This document shows, piece after piece, positions 18,928 through 27,686 of a stretch of DNA of 64,000 bases. Location of the stretch: NCBI GenBank assembly GCA_031254105.1, contig JAIRVB010000035.1, forward strand, positions 124,001-188,000. Direction: 5' to 3'. Position 1 is the first letter of the stretch, and each line of letters begins with the position of its first letter. Both the position numbers and the translations under genes were made by a program. Source of the DNA: Chitinispirillales bacterium (GTDB lineage: Bacteria; Fibrobacterota; Chitinivibrionia; Chitinivibrionales; Chitinispirillaceae). Below the pieces are notes generated by a model, which saw nothing but the letters and a program-made list of their open reading frames with translations, was not told the origin of the DNA and did no database searches.

Positions 18928-20033
18928 GTACAAAAGATCTCTCACGTTTGATGATTGTTACCGGTGATGATACTTTCACAATGGAGCTTTTAAAAAACAG
19001 GTATCTGGAACAGATTAAGCTTGTCAGGAGCGAGTTTATTTTAGAAACGTATGACTCGCTGACAGAAACCTTATCAAGTTTTATCGGAAGGATGATGACA
19101 GCTTCTCTTTTTCAGGAGATAAGGGTTTTTTGCATATTTCACGCTCAGTCTTTTTCGGAAAGCGAGTTGGGGGAACTTGACAAGGCGCTTGATTATGAGA
19201 TTCCTGATGTATACCTTTTCATAGCCGCTCAGATAGAAAAGAGAAGCAGCGCCGAAGCAAAAATTTTAAAGAAGCTGCAGTTAAAAAAGCGTGCCGCCGC
19301 TGCGCTTGTTACAGTTCAGGACTGTTCAAAACCTTATGACAACAAACTTGCGGAGTGGATTACAAAACAGGCTCCGGGGATGTTTAACAGGCAGATAGAA
19401 AGAGACGCCGCGCAGCTTTTAGCGGAGCTTGTAGAGTTTGACCTTCTTTATTCCGAACTGCAAAAAATTGATATCAATCTGCCTGCGGGCGCGAGGATCG
19501 ATAAAAAAATCGTTGAGGAGATAACAGGCGCCACAAGAACACTAACGGTTTTTGAACTGGCGGCGGCTCTCGGCCAGAAAGATTTGCCGCGTGCGTTGAA
19601 TGTGCTCGACTCACTTTTTTCCTGCGGATTCTCAGCGCCATTCGCGATCTCCGCGATATTCCGTCATTTTTGGTCCTTATTTAAGATAAAGAATTTTTTA
19701 GAAAAGAATCCTGCCTTATTAAAGCAGTATAACGCGGGCGGGTTTGGTGAAAGTTCTCCTCAATCAAAAGCCGCTTTTGAAATAGGTAGAGCCTGCAATC
19801 TGCTTACGGAAAACGACGCTAAAAAAGTATATCCTGTTATCATAAAACCTGGGGTCATCAATCAATCACAGAAATTTACCGGCGCTGGGTTAAGGCGTAT
19901 ACTTGGTTTGCTTCAGCAGTTTGATGTAGAGGTAAAAACCGGAAAAACCGAAAGCTCGCCGCGTACTTTGCAGATGCTTTGCTACAGAATCGCGCGCGTT
20001 TGTGAATATGGAGAAAGTGTTTCGCCGCCATGA
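18924..20033 (+). CDS. holA: DNA polymerase III delta subunit
   Basis: Clamp-loader subunit that opens the beta sliding clamp. The 369-residue protein has the HolA layout: an N-terminal degenerate AAA domain with a TGDDTFTMELL opening instead of a functional P-loop, SLFQEIRVFCI (the region that inserts the hydrophobic beta-contacting residues), a middle domain with TGATRTLTVFELAAALGQ, and a helical C-terminal collar. Overlaps waaA and truA by four bases each, indicating coupled translation. Confidence 0.85.
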   Translation: MSTKDLSRLMIVTGDDTFTMELLKNRYLEQIKLVRSEFILETYDSLTETLSSFIGRMMTASLFQEIRVFCIFHAQSFSESELGELDKALDYEIPDVYLFIAAQIEKRSSAEAKILKKLQLKKRAAAALVTVQDCSKPYDNKLAEWITKQAPGMFNRQIERDAAQLLAELVEFDLLYSELQKIDINLPAGARIDKKIVEEITGATRTLTVFELAAALGQKDLPRALNVLDSLFSCGFSAPFAISAIFRHFWSLFKIKNFLEKNPALLKQYNAGGFGESSPQSKAAFEIGRACNLLTENDAKKVYPVIIKPGVINQSQKFTGAGLRRILGLLQQFDVEVKTGKTESSPRTLQMLCYRIARVCEYGESVSPP

Positions 20034-20773
20034 GGTACTTTTGCAGATTAGAATATGACGGAACCCGCTTTGGCGGCTGGCAATATCAGCCAAACTGTAC
20101 TGGCGTTCAGCAGATTCTTGAAGAAACGCTTGCGGTTGTGCTTCGGCTGCCATGTCCTGTCACCGCTGCCGGACGCACAGACGCCGGTGTACACGCAAGA
20201 GGTCAGGGGGTGCATTTTGATGCAGCTGATGAGATTGATACCGCGTCTGTAATGGTATCGCTCAATGGGTTATTGCCTCCGGATATTGCTGTTTACGGCT
20301 TAAAAGCTGTGCGGGATGATTTTCATGCCCGGTATTCTGCCGTATCAAGGATATACAAATATTATTTTTCAGAGAAGAAATCCCCGCTGCTGTTTAAAAG
20401 GGTCTGGCCTGTTTATTACAGAATAGACTGGAGCAGAGTGGAACATGAGATGAAAAGCTTAATTGGGGTTCATGATTTTACGGCCGTTTGTTCCAGCGGC
20501 TCTGATAGTGATAATAAAGAATGCCGTATATCAAATGTAAGTTTGTCCTGTCAGGAAAATGGAATAAAAGTTTTTACAATTGAAGCGAACCGGTTTATAT
20601 ACAAAATGGTCCGCTCTCTCGTGGGCACTCTTGTTGATATCGGAAGAGGACGTATATCGGATTCTATGGAGTCTATTATATTCAGTAAAGATAGAAATAG
20701 AGCTGGCGAGACAGCTCCGGCTTGCGGTTTGACCCTTGAATGGGTAAGTTATCCGTTGGGGGACTCTTTATGA
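20030..20773 (+). CDS. truA: tRNA pseudouridine(38-40) synthase
   Basis: Converts uridines 38-40 of tRNA anticodon stems to pseudouridine. The 247-residue sequence shows EYDGTRFGGWQYQ, the catalytic AAGRTDAGVHA motif with Asp51, and FSAVSRIYKYYF-type and MVRSLVGTLVDIGRGR segments conserved in TruA. The ATG overlaps the holA stop (ATGA) and its own stop overlaps the htrA-type start in the same way. Confidence 0.95.
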   Translation: MRYFCRLEYDGTRFGGWQYQPNCTGVQQILEETLAVVLRLPCPVTAAGRTDAGVHARGQGVHFDAADEIDTASVMVSLNGLLPPDIAVYGLKAVRDDFHARYSAVSRIYKYYFSEKKSPLLFKRVWPVYYRIDWSRVEHEMKSLIGVHDFTAVCSSGSDSDNKECRISNVSLSCQENGIKVFTIEANRFIYKMVRSLVGTLVDIGRGRISDSMESIIFSKDRNRAGETAPACGLTLEWVSYPLGDSL

Positions 20774-21993
20774 AAGAGAAAACGCCCTCAGTAATAACCG
20801 GATTATTTTTCTTAGCTCTTGCGATGGCGGCAGGGTTTTTTGCGGGCGGAGAGATAATCCGGCGTTTATATACAAAGGAGCTTCTCGACATAGTAGAGGA
20901 GCGTATCATTCAGTCCGGTTTGAATGATACGCTTAATGGAAAATATCTTCAGGAGATATCGAAACAAACTGATAACTCCCGCGCAAACGCGATTGTAAAA
21001 GCTACCCGTAAAGTGGCCCCCGGGGTTGTGGGGATTGTTGTGACTCAGATACAGGTTGTGCGCCGCTCATATCCGGATGATGATTTTTTTAATTATTTTT
21101 TTGGGGGCTCTAAGCCGCCCAGATATCGTAAAGTAGAAAGTATAGGCTCCGGATTTGTCATAAGTGAAGATGGATTGATTATGACAAGTTACCATGTAGT
21201 TCAGAACGCGGCCAAGTTATTCGTCAACTTTCCCGATGGCCGCAGAATCGAAGGCAAGATTGTCGGTATAGATGAGAAAACCGACTTGGCCGTTATATCC
21301 GTACCCGGTAATAATTTTAAACCCGTGCAGTTCGGTAACTCTGACCAGTGCCTGATAGGTGAGTGGAGTATCGCGATAGGCAACCCGTTTCTTAATTTTA
21401 TCAACGATGCTCATCCTACTGTCACTGTAGGTGTGATAAGCGCTCTTAACCGTAATTTCGCTCCTTCGGAGGGTGTATATTATCAAAGCATGATTCAAAC
21501 AGACGCTGCTATAAACCCCGGTAACTCTGGCGGCCCGCTTGTCAATGCGCTCGGTGAAGTGATAGGGATAAACGCTTTTATCTACACCGGAAGCTCCAAT
21601 AGCAAAGGCTCTGTGGGAATCGGTTTTGCCATACCCATAAACAGAGCCCGCCGTGTCGCTGAAGAAATTATTGATCATGGCCGCAGACGTCAGGTGTGGA
21701 CAGGGATATCTGTGCAGAATCTGAACCGTTCTGTGGCTCAGGCTCTCAATTACGACAATGCCGAAGGGGTGGTTATTGTAAGCGTTCAGCCGCAAAGCCC
21801 CGGCGATGCTGCCGGACTGCGGCCAGGAGACATCATACGGAGAATGGGTAATCGAAATATCCATTCACATGACGATATAGATGGATTTTTTTTAGATTAT
21901 TTTGTAGAAGACAGTGTAGACATTCACATAAAGCGAGGCGGTAAAGGTGAACGTTTTAATTTAGTTTTGAAAGAGTTTCCTGGACGTAAATAG
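20770..21993 (+). CDS. HtrA/DegP-family serine protease with one PDZ domain
   Basis: Envelope quality-control protease. An N-terminal membrane anchor (VITGLFFLALAMAAGFFAGG) tethers it to the inner membrane. The trypsin-like domain has a visible triad: His142 in SYHVV, Asp172 in KTDLAVI and Ser253 in GNSGGPL. One PDZ domain follows (about residues 310-400), with GDAAGLRPGDIIRRMG. This is the DegS/HtrA layout of about 407 residues. The ATG at 20770 is preferred over an upstream in-frame start because it gives the same four-base overlap as its neighbours and has GGGGGA upstream. Confidence 0.93.
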   Translation: MKEKTPSVITGLFFLALAMAAGFFAGGEIIRRLYTKELLDIVEERIIQSGLNDTLNGKYLQEISKQTDNSRANAIVKATRKVAPGVVGIVVTQIQVVRRSYPDDDFFNYFFGGSKPPRYRKVESIGSGFVISEDGLIMTSYHVVQNAAKLFVNFPDGRRIEGKIVGIDEKTDLAVISVPGNNFKPVQFGNSDQCLIGEWSIAIGNPFLNFINDAHPTVTVGVISALNRNFAPSEGVYYQSMIQTDAAINPGNSGGPLVNALGEVIGINAFIYTGSSNSKGSVGIGFAIPINRARRVAEEIIDHGRRRQVWTGISVQNLNRSVAQALNYDNAEGVVIVSVQPQSPGDAAGLRPGDIIRRMGNRNIHSHDDIDGFFLDYFVEDSVDIHIKRGGKGERFNLVLKEFPGRK

Positions 21994-22139
21994 AGTAATG
22001 CAGAAATTAAAAATGGAGAACTGAAAGTGCTGATTGTAAATGGTTTCTATTTCTGCATTGGATAACGATGGAGCCGGTTTGTGCGCAAGTTCTATAAAGC
22101 GCGTCCGGCATGATCTCATAAAAGAAAGGGATACTGAGA

Positions 22140-22442
22140 ATGGCTATTCCACTTAAAGAAAAACGCCTCGGGACACTGATACTTGTAGTTTTGATAGGAA
22201 TTCTCATTGGCGCATACCTTAACGCTCTTGTACTTATGATACCGGGCGGCGATAACGTGTTCAAAAGTTTTTTCACATACACCATACCATTTGGAGTCGG
22301 CGGATTTGCGGAAGGTAATCCAAATCCGGTTATCATAGATCTCAGCGCGATCAAGTTCCAGTTTGGGTTTCAGCTCAAGTTCAGCCTTCTCTCAATTTTG
22401 GGAGTTTTCCTGAGCCTGTACTTTTTCCGCTGGTACAAGTAG
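22140..22442 (+). CDS. DUF4321-like small membrane protein
   Basis: One hundred residues with a first membrane helix (TLILVVLIGILIGAYLNALVLMI), an extracytoplasmic loop with the pattern FTYTIPFGVGG, and a C-terminal helix ending FFRWYK. The layout matches what I know of DUF4321, small two-helix proteins of unknown function often near core genes. GAAAGGGA lies upstream of the ATG. It probably belongs to the same transcript as htrA and gatA, though gaps of about 150-190 bases separate them. Confidence 0.65.
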   Translation: MAIPLKEKRLGTLILVVLIGILIGAYLNALVLMIPGGDNVFKSFFTYTIPFGVGGFAEGNPNPVIIDLSAIKFQFGFQLKFSLLSILGVFLSLYFFRWYK

Positions 22443-22632
22443 TTTATTTAGTAATAGGTACAGGTATGCGTGGTGTGTTAAAAAATCACATATGCATATA
22501 TTTAATGATACGTGAAGTAGGGCGAATACGCTGGGTATGTCCGTATCAAGTCATCTAAGTTTTTTAAAAACAGAAATGGCAAGGCAGATAGAACATATGT
22601 CCTGATGATTAAATTAGAAAGGTTTTTGCAAG

Positions 22633-24075
22633 ATGGCTTTTTTTGACCGACCGATTTCCGAGGTTGTGAAATGTATACAAAATGGGGAGGATTCGTGCCA
22701 TAATGTTGCCGCCCGCGCTGTTACCCTTATTGAGGAGCAGGATAAAGAATTTAACTCTTTTATCTCTGTAAATAAAGAAGCCGCGCTTAAAGCCGCTGCT
22801 GATCTTGACAAACTCCAGGCATCTTTGAAAAAAGAGATGCCTTTGTATGGTGTTCCTGTAGCGGTAAAGGATAACATTTGCGTATCAGAAGGCGCTACTA
22901 CCTGCGCTTCAAAGATGCTTGAGAAGTTTGAGCCGCCCTATGACGCGGCAGTAATTGAGATGCTTAAAAAGGCCGGCGCGGTTATAGTGGGTAAGACTAA
23001 TCTTGATGAATTCGCAATGGGTTCAAGTACGGAAAGGTCTCATTTCGGTCCAACACGCAATCCCGCTAACCCTAATAAAGTTTCCGGCGGTTCAAGCGGA
23101 GGCAGTGCGGCGGCGCTGAGAGCGGGATTTGTTCCCGCCGCGCTTGGATCCGATACCGGAGGTTCAATACGTCAACCCAGCGCTCATTGCGGAGTGGCGG
23201 GGCTTAAGCCGACATATGGAAGGGTATCCCGTTATGGTCTTGTAGCGCTCGCTTCATCATTGGATCATGTGGGCCCAATGGCAAACGATGTGCGGGATAT
23301 CGGACTTTTGTTATCGGTAATTTCTCAGCCTGACAAACGGGATGAGACGTGCGCGAATATCTCCTTTGTTGACAATGCGGACTATTACAGCGGCGATGTT
23401 AAAGGGCTTCGGATAGGAATAGCGCCGGAATATTTTGAGAGTGGGCTTTCGAGTCAGGTACGTGATAATATCGAAACTTTAATCGGGCGTTTAAAGGAAC
23501 TCGGCGCGCGGGTTATTGACATCTCTTTACCCAATGTAAAACACGCCTCAGCTGCGTATTATGTTATATGCGCGGCGGAAGCTTCATCTAATCTGGCCCG
23601 TTACGATGGCGTCAAGTTTGGGTTTAGGGCGCAAGGAGTAAAATCACTCGGTGATATGTATGAGGAGACCAGAGGCCAGGGTTTTGGTTATGAGGTAAAG
23701 GCGCGAATACTGTTTGGCACGCACATTTTATCATCAGGTAACTATGACACCTACTATCTGAAAGCCTGCCGGATACGGACGCTTGTAAATCAGGATTTTA
23801 AAAACGCCTTTAATTCCTGCGATCTTATCATTTCACCCATAGCACCTGCCGCGGCGTTTGACATCGGTGAAAAATTGGATAAACCGGTTGAAGCGTATCT
23901 TACGGATACCTGTAAGAGATTTACCGTATCAGCAAATTTAGCCGGTATACCTGCGATAAGTGTTCCTTACGGAACTTGTGACGGTCTGCCATTAGGTATA
24001 CAGTTTATGGCTCCGCAATGGCGTGAAGAGACGCTTTTGCGGGTTGGTTACGCGGTTCAGGTACTCTCGTCATAA
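22633..24075 (+). CDS. gatA: Aspartyl/glutamyl-tRNA amidotransferase subunit A
   Basis: Glutaminase subunit of GatCAB, which converts mischarged Glu-tRNA(Gln) or Asp-tRNA(Asn) to the correct amide form. The amidase signature is complete: Lys79 in VAVKDNI, cis-Ser154 in SGGSSGGSAA and nucleophile Ser178 in DTGGSIRQPS, with the usual 480-residue length. Neither gatC nor gatB adjoins it, so they must lie elsewhere. AGAAAGG precedes the ATG by about eleven bases. The following lipoprotein gene starts eleven bases beyond the stop. Confidence 0.95.
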   Translation: MAFFDRPISEVVKCIQNGEDSCHNVAARAVTLIEEQDKEFNSFISVNKEAALKAAADLDKLQASLKKEMPLYGVPVAVKDNICVSEGATTCASKMLEKFEPPYDAAVIEMLKKAGAVIVGKTNLDEFAMGSSTERSHFGPTRNPANPNKVSGGSSGGSAAALRAGFVPAALGSDTGGSIRQPSAHCGVAGLKPTYGRVSRYGLVALASSLDHVGPMANDVRDIGLLLSVISQPDKRDETCANISFVDNADYYSGDVKGLRIGIAPEYFESGLSSQVRDNIETLIGRLKELGARVIDISLPNVKHASAAYYVICAAEASSNLARYDGVKFGFRAQGVKSLGDMYEETRGQGFGYEVKARILFGTHILSSGNYDTYYLKACRIRTLVNQDFKNAFNSCDLIISPIAPAAAFDIGEKLDKPVEAYLTDTCKRFTVSANLAGIPAISVPYGTCDGLPLGIQFMAPQWREETLLRVGYAVQVLSS

Positions 24076-24085
24076 CAAAAATAAG

Positions 24086-24664
24086 GTGAGGCAAGGCTTG
24101 CGCTTTGGGATAAAAATTTTGGCTGCGACAGCTATTGCGGTTACTATTACACTGGCGTACAACGGCTGTTCTTCCTCTGTGCGTTATACCCGTGAATCCT
24201 TCTCCGGCCAACAGCAATCTGCGAGCTGCTCTAAGTCTGTCGCAAAAAAGGGGAGTCCTAAAACGGTCTCGCCAATATTTTATTCCGCGTCTTCACAAAG
24301 TAAATTGGCGCAGGTTTCGGAATCGTATCTTGGAACACCTTACAAATACGGCGGAACAAGCAGAGACGGGATAGACTGCTCGGCGTTTGCCGGAGCGGTC
24401 TACAGGGAAGTTTACGGTGTAAATCTCCCGCGTACTTCCGTCAAAATGTGGAAAAAAGGTAAAGCAGTACGCCTCGACGCGGCTAAACCGGGAGATCTTT
24501 GTTTTTTCAGGCTCGGCGGCAAAAGAGGCGGAATTGATCATGTAGGTATTTATATGGGCAATAACAGGTTTATACACGCATCAACTTCAAGCGGCGTAAT
24601 ATACGGCGAGCTTACCGATACATATTTTTCCAGCCGTTTTGCAGGCATCAGAAGAATGCACTAA
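24086..24664 (+). CDS. NlpC/P60-family cell-wall hydrolase, probable lipoprotein
   Basis: Peptidoglycan endopeptidase expected to cut between D-Glu and the diamino acid. The NlpC/P60 domain (from about residue 75) has catalytic Cys98 in DGIDCSAF, His152 in IDHVGIYMG and His164 in FIHAS. From the GTG at 24086 the N-terminus reads as a lipoprotein signal (ILAATAIAVTITLAYNGC), although Tyr-Asn-Gly before the Cys is not a perfect lipobox. A longer frame beginning at a GTG at 24023 inside gatA would bury this signal and is disfavoured. A Ser/Lys-rich linker joins signal and domain. Confidence 0.85.
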   Translation: MRQGLRFGIKILAATAIAVTITLAYNGCSSSVRYTRESFSGQQQSASCSKSVAKKGSPKTVSPIFYSASSQSKLAQVSESYLGTPYKYGGTSRDGIDCSAFAGAVYREVYGVNLPRTSVKMWKKGKAVRLDAAKPGDLCFFRLGGKRGGIDHVGIYMGNNRFIHASTSSGVIYGELTDTYFSSRFAGIRRMH

Positions 24665-24670
24665 TAAGAA

Positions 24671-24694
24671 AGCCTCTCGCGTCTGCGGGAGGCT
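24671..24694. terminator. Bidirectional terminator between nlpC-type gene and rpmB
   Basis: AGCCTCTCGC, loop GTCT, GCGGGAGGCT: a ten-pair stem with one G-T pair. On the minus strand it is followed by TTCTTATT, so it should terminate rpmB as well as the rightward transcript. Confidence 0.75.
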
Positions 24695-24741
24695 ATAACT
24701 TCTAAAGGCGAAGGCACAGTATTCGCCTGGTCTCCAAAGGA

Positions 24742-24924
24742 TTAAGATTTTGCAGACGTTTTGAGGCACTTCATGCAGATTTTGATCCGCTTTGACGCAC
24801 CGTTTACCTCCGCTTTAATTGTACGCAGATTTGGATAAAAAATTCTCTTATTCACGTTGTGCGCGTGGGAAATTGTGTTGCCAGACTGCGGATGTTTGCC
24901 GCAAACTTCACATGTTTTAGACAT
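24742..24924 (-). CDS. rpmB: 50S ribosomal protein L28
   Basis: Sixty-residue ribosomal protein. The sequence MSKTCEVCGKHPQSGNTISH with ANNV-like AHNVNKRIFYPNLRTI and a C-terminal ICMKCLKT is diagnostic of L28; the two CxxC pairs mark the zinc-binding form. The start at 24924 follows GGAGGATAT. It is a single gene here, not paired with rpmG. Confidence 0.95.
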   Translation of the reverse strand: MSKTCEVCGKHPQSGNTISHAHNVNKRIFYPNLRTIKAEVNGASKRIKICMKCLKTSAKS

Positions 24925-25352
24925 ATATCCTCCGAAATACAATTGGTTTCAAGACAGACCGTGAGCCGGTACGCTCAATTCGGCTATACAATATAGATAT
25001 TGCCTGAAGAGTTGTCAAAATTTTTTTGATTTAATACCCGAATTAGGCATATCCCTGACTAATCGTAAGAGTGAAAAGGATTTCCGGGCGGATTTTTTCA
25101 GCGGCTTTTAGCGCGTCCACCTTGTCTGCAGACGGGGACGGCATTATGAATTCTTCATCCCCGGCGGGGCTCGAAATCAATCGACCGCGTTAGGGATTGT
25201 TTTTTAGTTTTTACCACTGTCAGAAACTATTTTACCACGAAAACTATTGATTGTTTTCCCATATTAAGATAAAATTTTAAATATGAGTGCGGGAGATCTG
25301 ATTTATAAACAGATTCTTGCATATAGATATTACATTCAAAAAGGATGCAAAA
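24925..25352. other. Intergenic region with possible coding remnant
   Basis: Contains the rpmB 5' region. On the minus strand 25043-25189 is an open stretch of about 48 codons (ending KIRPEILFTLTISQGYA then stop) with codon use like a real gene, including PSPSADKVDALKAAE, but a stop precedes it and no start is evident. It may be the tail of a lost gene. No RNA gene is seen. Confidence 0.3.
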
Positions 25353-25775
25353 ATGTCCGGTTCGAAAATTTATGACCTGTTTTTGAGTCATGCCTGGAAA
25401 GATGATCAGGATTACCATGAATTGGTGAAGATGCTTGAGTCATCGGGCGCTATTGAGTTTAAGATCTATAGCGTGCCGCGGTATGATTCTCCTGTTGATA
25501 TAGAAAACGCGGCTGAAAAGAACAAGCTTATAAGCATGCTCGATCAGCAGATTAACCCTGTAGATTGCGTTTTAATACTCTCCTCTATGTACGGTTCGGA
25601 TAGTTACTGGATCACAAAAGAGATTAAAATCGCGAAGGCTTACTGCAAGCCTGTTATTGCGGTGAAACCTAAAGAGCAGGGTAAGGTTCCCAAGGCGATA
25701 CAGGATGATGCTGTAAAAGTTGTCGCTTGGGATGCGGGCAGTATTGTGGATGCGATTAAATTGCATGCGGTGTGA
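25353..25775 (+). CDS. ThsB-like TIR-domain protein
   Basis: A 140-residue single-domain protein. It opens with YDLFLSHAWKDDQDYHELV, then has a DQQINPVDCVLILSSMY core and WITKEIKIAKAYCKPVIAVKP, the pattern of the ThsB TIR-like family (formerly DUF1863), whose Glu in the W-x3-E helix serves NAD-related catalysis. In Thoeris phage defence such proteins make a signal molecule that activates ThsA. No ThsA gene is adjacent, so this copy is solitary in the window and its role is open. The ATG at 25353 is chosen over one at 25317 because AAAGGA lies eight bases before it. A good terminator follows, so it is transcribed alone. Confidence 0.85.
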   Translation: MSGSKIYDLFLSHAWKDDQDYHELVKMLESSGAIEFKIYSVPRYDSPVDIENAAEKNKLISMLDQQINPVDCVLILSSMYGSDSYWITKEIKIAKAYCKPVIAVKPKEQGKVPKAIQDDAVKVVAWDAGSIVDAIKLHAV

Positions 25776-25822
25776 GGTTAAAAGTCCGCTCAGTAATCAT
25801 ACAATGATAGTCTTTGAAAAAC

Positions 25823-25850
25823 AAAGACGCCGCATCTTGCGGCGCTTTTA
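25823..25850 (+). terminator. Intrinsic terminator of the TIR gene
   Basis: CGCCGC, loop ATCTT, GCGGCG followed by CTTTTATTCTTT, with outer AAAG/CTTT pairing. A textbook rho-independent terminator about 50 bases after the stop. Confidence 0.85.
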
Positions 25851-25926
25851 TTCTTTGATATATCCGGCATACGGAAGTACCGGAAAAGTTGTACGCTAAA
25901 TTGACAATTACATATCATAAAGTAGA

Positions 25927-26097
25927 CTATAACCCCGCTTCGATAATGTTTATATATTCTCTGTAAGCGTACTTACGATATCTTTGTTTTGTGTTTGTTT
26001 GAACTAAAATGCCGTGGGCTTCAAATTTTTTAATTAAAGAATTTGCGGTAGCGTTAGTAACGCCAGGATGAGCTTGCGCTTCTTTAATTATAGCCTG
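25927..26097 (-). pseudogene. C-terminal remnant of a Fic-family protein
   Basis: About 56 codons on the minus strand read IIKEAQAHPGVTNATANSLIKKFEAHGILVQTNTKQ, then RYRKYAYREYINIIEAGL and a stop. This is the winged-helix C-terminus typical of Fic/DOC AMP-transferases (pattern HPGVxxxTAxxLIxxFExxGIL...YREYLNIL). An in-frame TAA precedes it at 26098-26100 and the HPFxxGNGR catalytic part is absent, so only a stub remains. Too short for an ordinary gene call; best seen as debris of a deleted gene. Confidence 0.65.
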
Positions 26098-26150
26098 TTA
26101 TAGGTATTGCGGAGACCACAAGAGGATGGAATTTCTCCCAAAATGAATAC

Positions 26151-26666
26151 TCAGGATTTCTTACCGCCGGTTTTTCTCTTTTTAAATTGAATTATATTAT
26201 CCCCGCCGCCGTTTTTGGATGAGGGTAAGAGCGGGGGAGCAGCGGTTTTTTCCTCGGAGCTTTCATTCAGATGCATATTAGGCAAAATATCAGAAAAATT
26301 GATTTTTAAAATCCTGATCTCCTGCGCTCTGTCCGGTGTTTGGAAAGTACCTTTTATTACATGAGGGGGCTGGAGCCGTATTACCTGCGGGGCAGGGGGG
26401 AAATCTTGCAAGCTTACAAAGTGCATCCAGAGCCACTTTCCTCTGGGCTTTACATCTTCATCTATTGTATACTGGAGGCATTGACCGTATCCGCCAAATG
26501 CCCACCCCTCTTCATCTTTGAGTACACGGTTTTGTAAAATATCACGTATCAGCAGGGCGAACAGATCTCCGTTGAATGTAAAGTCTGCAGTTTCGCTTTC
26601 AGGTATGTACCTTGAAGCCAAGCCGATAATTTCACCCTTTGTCAAGCTCATTTTAAATATGGTCAT
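26151..26666 (-). CDS. Hypothetical protein downstream of csrA
   Basis: A 171-residue cytoplasmic protein I do not recognise. The N-terminal two thirds look globular (DFTFNGDLFALLIRDILQNRVLKDEEGWAFGG, and WLWMHFVSLQDFPP), while the last 45 residues are low-complexity with a proline-rich patch and a basic end (FKKRKTGGKKS). It lies 135 bases after csrA on the same strand, so it may be the last member of the flagellin-fliW-csrA transcript and might concern motility, but nothing in the sequence shows that. Confidence 0.6.
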   Translation of the reverse strand: MTIFKMSLTKGEIIGLASRYIPESETADFTFNGDLFALLIRDILQNRVLKDEEGWAFGGYGQCLQYTIDEDVKPRGKWLWMHFVSLQDFPPAPQVIRLQPPHVIKGTFQTPDRAQEIRILKINFSDILPNMHLNESSEEKTAAPPLLPSSKNGGGDNIIQFKKRKTGGKKS

Positions 26667-26801
26667 CCTATTTGAGAAGGTATAAATGATCTCTGCTTTC
26701 GCTGATCAACGCAGAAATAATAATGCGCACTTTGTTTACAGTGGCGTAAACCAATGCGGAAATGTTTAATTCCTCCTGTTTTATCTCTGTGTTTTGCGTT
26801 A

Positions 26802-27050
26802 TTATTTTGAATCAGTATTGCCTTTAAGCAAGCCCGCGATGCTTTGGAGGCTTTGATCTGACACTGTAGCCGCGCTTGCCGCTTCGTTTTCCGCCTGGAT
26901 ACGCTTATAAATTTCCTCGCGGTTAACGGAGATGTTTCTTGGCGCGTCGATACCGAGTTTTACCTGACGGTTGTCGAGTTCTACGATTTTTATCGTTATA
27001 TTGTCCGCTATTCGGATAGATTCGCCGATCTTACGTGTTAGAACTAACAT
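26802..27050 (-). CDS. csrA: Carbon storage regulator / translational repressor
   Basis: RNA-binding dimer that blocks ribosome access at GGA-containing leaders. The sequence [33 protein letters not shown] is canonical CsrA; a C-terminal extension brings it to 82 residues, about 20 longer than usual. It overlaps the fliW stop by seven bases. In species with a linked FliW, flagellin and FliW control free CsrA, which in turn represses flagellin translation; the gene order here fits that circuit. Confidence 0.95.
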   Translation of the reverse strand: MLVLTRKIGESIRIADNITIKIVELDNRQVKLGIDAPRNISVNREEIYKRIQAENEAASAATVSDQSLQSIAGLLKGNTDSK

Positions 27051-27472
27051 GACGCACCCCTCCTTATAAGAGGTTCCTGGGTACTGTACCGGTCATCATC
27101 AATTATTATCTGTTTGCCGATTTTTTTGTTTTTATTGATGAACACCGGGCCGGCGAGGTTAGCGGTTGTATCCGCTGAGTTTTCCCGTATCGTTACTATC
27201 GCGTATAAGGCAAGGTCATTCGAATTATCTACGCTCAATTCCGCAAGCCGCTCTGCGGATAGTTTGGGAGCGTAGTCAGGTGAGAAGAGCAACGGGTTTA
27301 TCATTGCAAATCTAAGGTGCGTACCGTCCACACACACAAGCCACTCAAAGGGCGCAAACTGCGGAATTGAAACGACAACAAACAGTTTGTTGTCTTCAAA
27401 ACCGGGAATACCGGACGGAAATGTAATAATATCCGCCTCAGAATAGACAAGATCCTCAAAAAAATCGACCAT
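27044..27472 (-). CDS. fliW: Flagellar assembly factor, CsrA antagonist
   Basis: A 142-residue protein with [19 protein letters not shown] at the N-terminus and an [14 protein letters not shown] segment, both diagnostic of FliW. FliW binds flagellin or CsrA in a mutually exclusive way and so couples flagellin secretion to its translation. It sits between flagellin and csrA on one strand and overlaps csrA. Confidence 0.95.
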   Translation of the reverse strand: MVDFFEDLVYSEADIITFPSGIPGFEDNKLFVVVSIPQFAPFEWLVCVDGTHLRFAMINPLLFSPDYAPKLSAERLAELSVDNSNDLALYAIVTIRENSADTTANLAGPVFINKNKKIGKQIIIDDDRYSTQEPLIRRGASC

Positions 27473-27609
27473 TATAACCTTTGCTTGAGTTTAATTTATA
27501 AATAAAAATTGTTTATAGCGCGCGTGCAAGTCAAGTTTTTTAGTTGTTGATTATACTTTACGGGTTTGCAGGGTGTTACAAAAACTCAAGGCTCTGAAAA
27601 ACGAAGGAC

Positions 27610-27646
27610 AAAATAAAAGAGCCCTGTACCGAATAAATACAAGGCT
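27610..27646 (-). terminator. Flagellin gene terminator
   Basis: On the minus strand AGCCTTGTA, loop TTTATTCGG, TACAGGGCT (nine pairs with one G-T) is followed by CTTTTATTTT. It separates flagellin from fliW-csrA, allowing high flagellin mRNA levels. Confidence 0.8.
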
Positions 27647-27686
27647 TTCTAAATTTCTATCTCTAAATTCTCAAAACTGAGTTCTA

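Noticed and set aside
21217..21864. 215-codon antisense frame over the HtrA-type protease
   Set aside because: Opposite strand has the complete catalytic triad and PDZ domain; nothing supports a second gene.
25141..25200. tRNA-like stretch (GGCTCGAAATC) after the rpmB leader
   Set aside because: No acceptor, D or anticodon arms can be formed around it; no cloverleaf.
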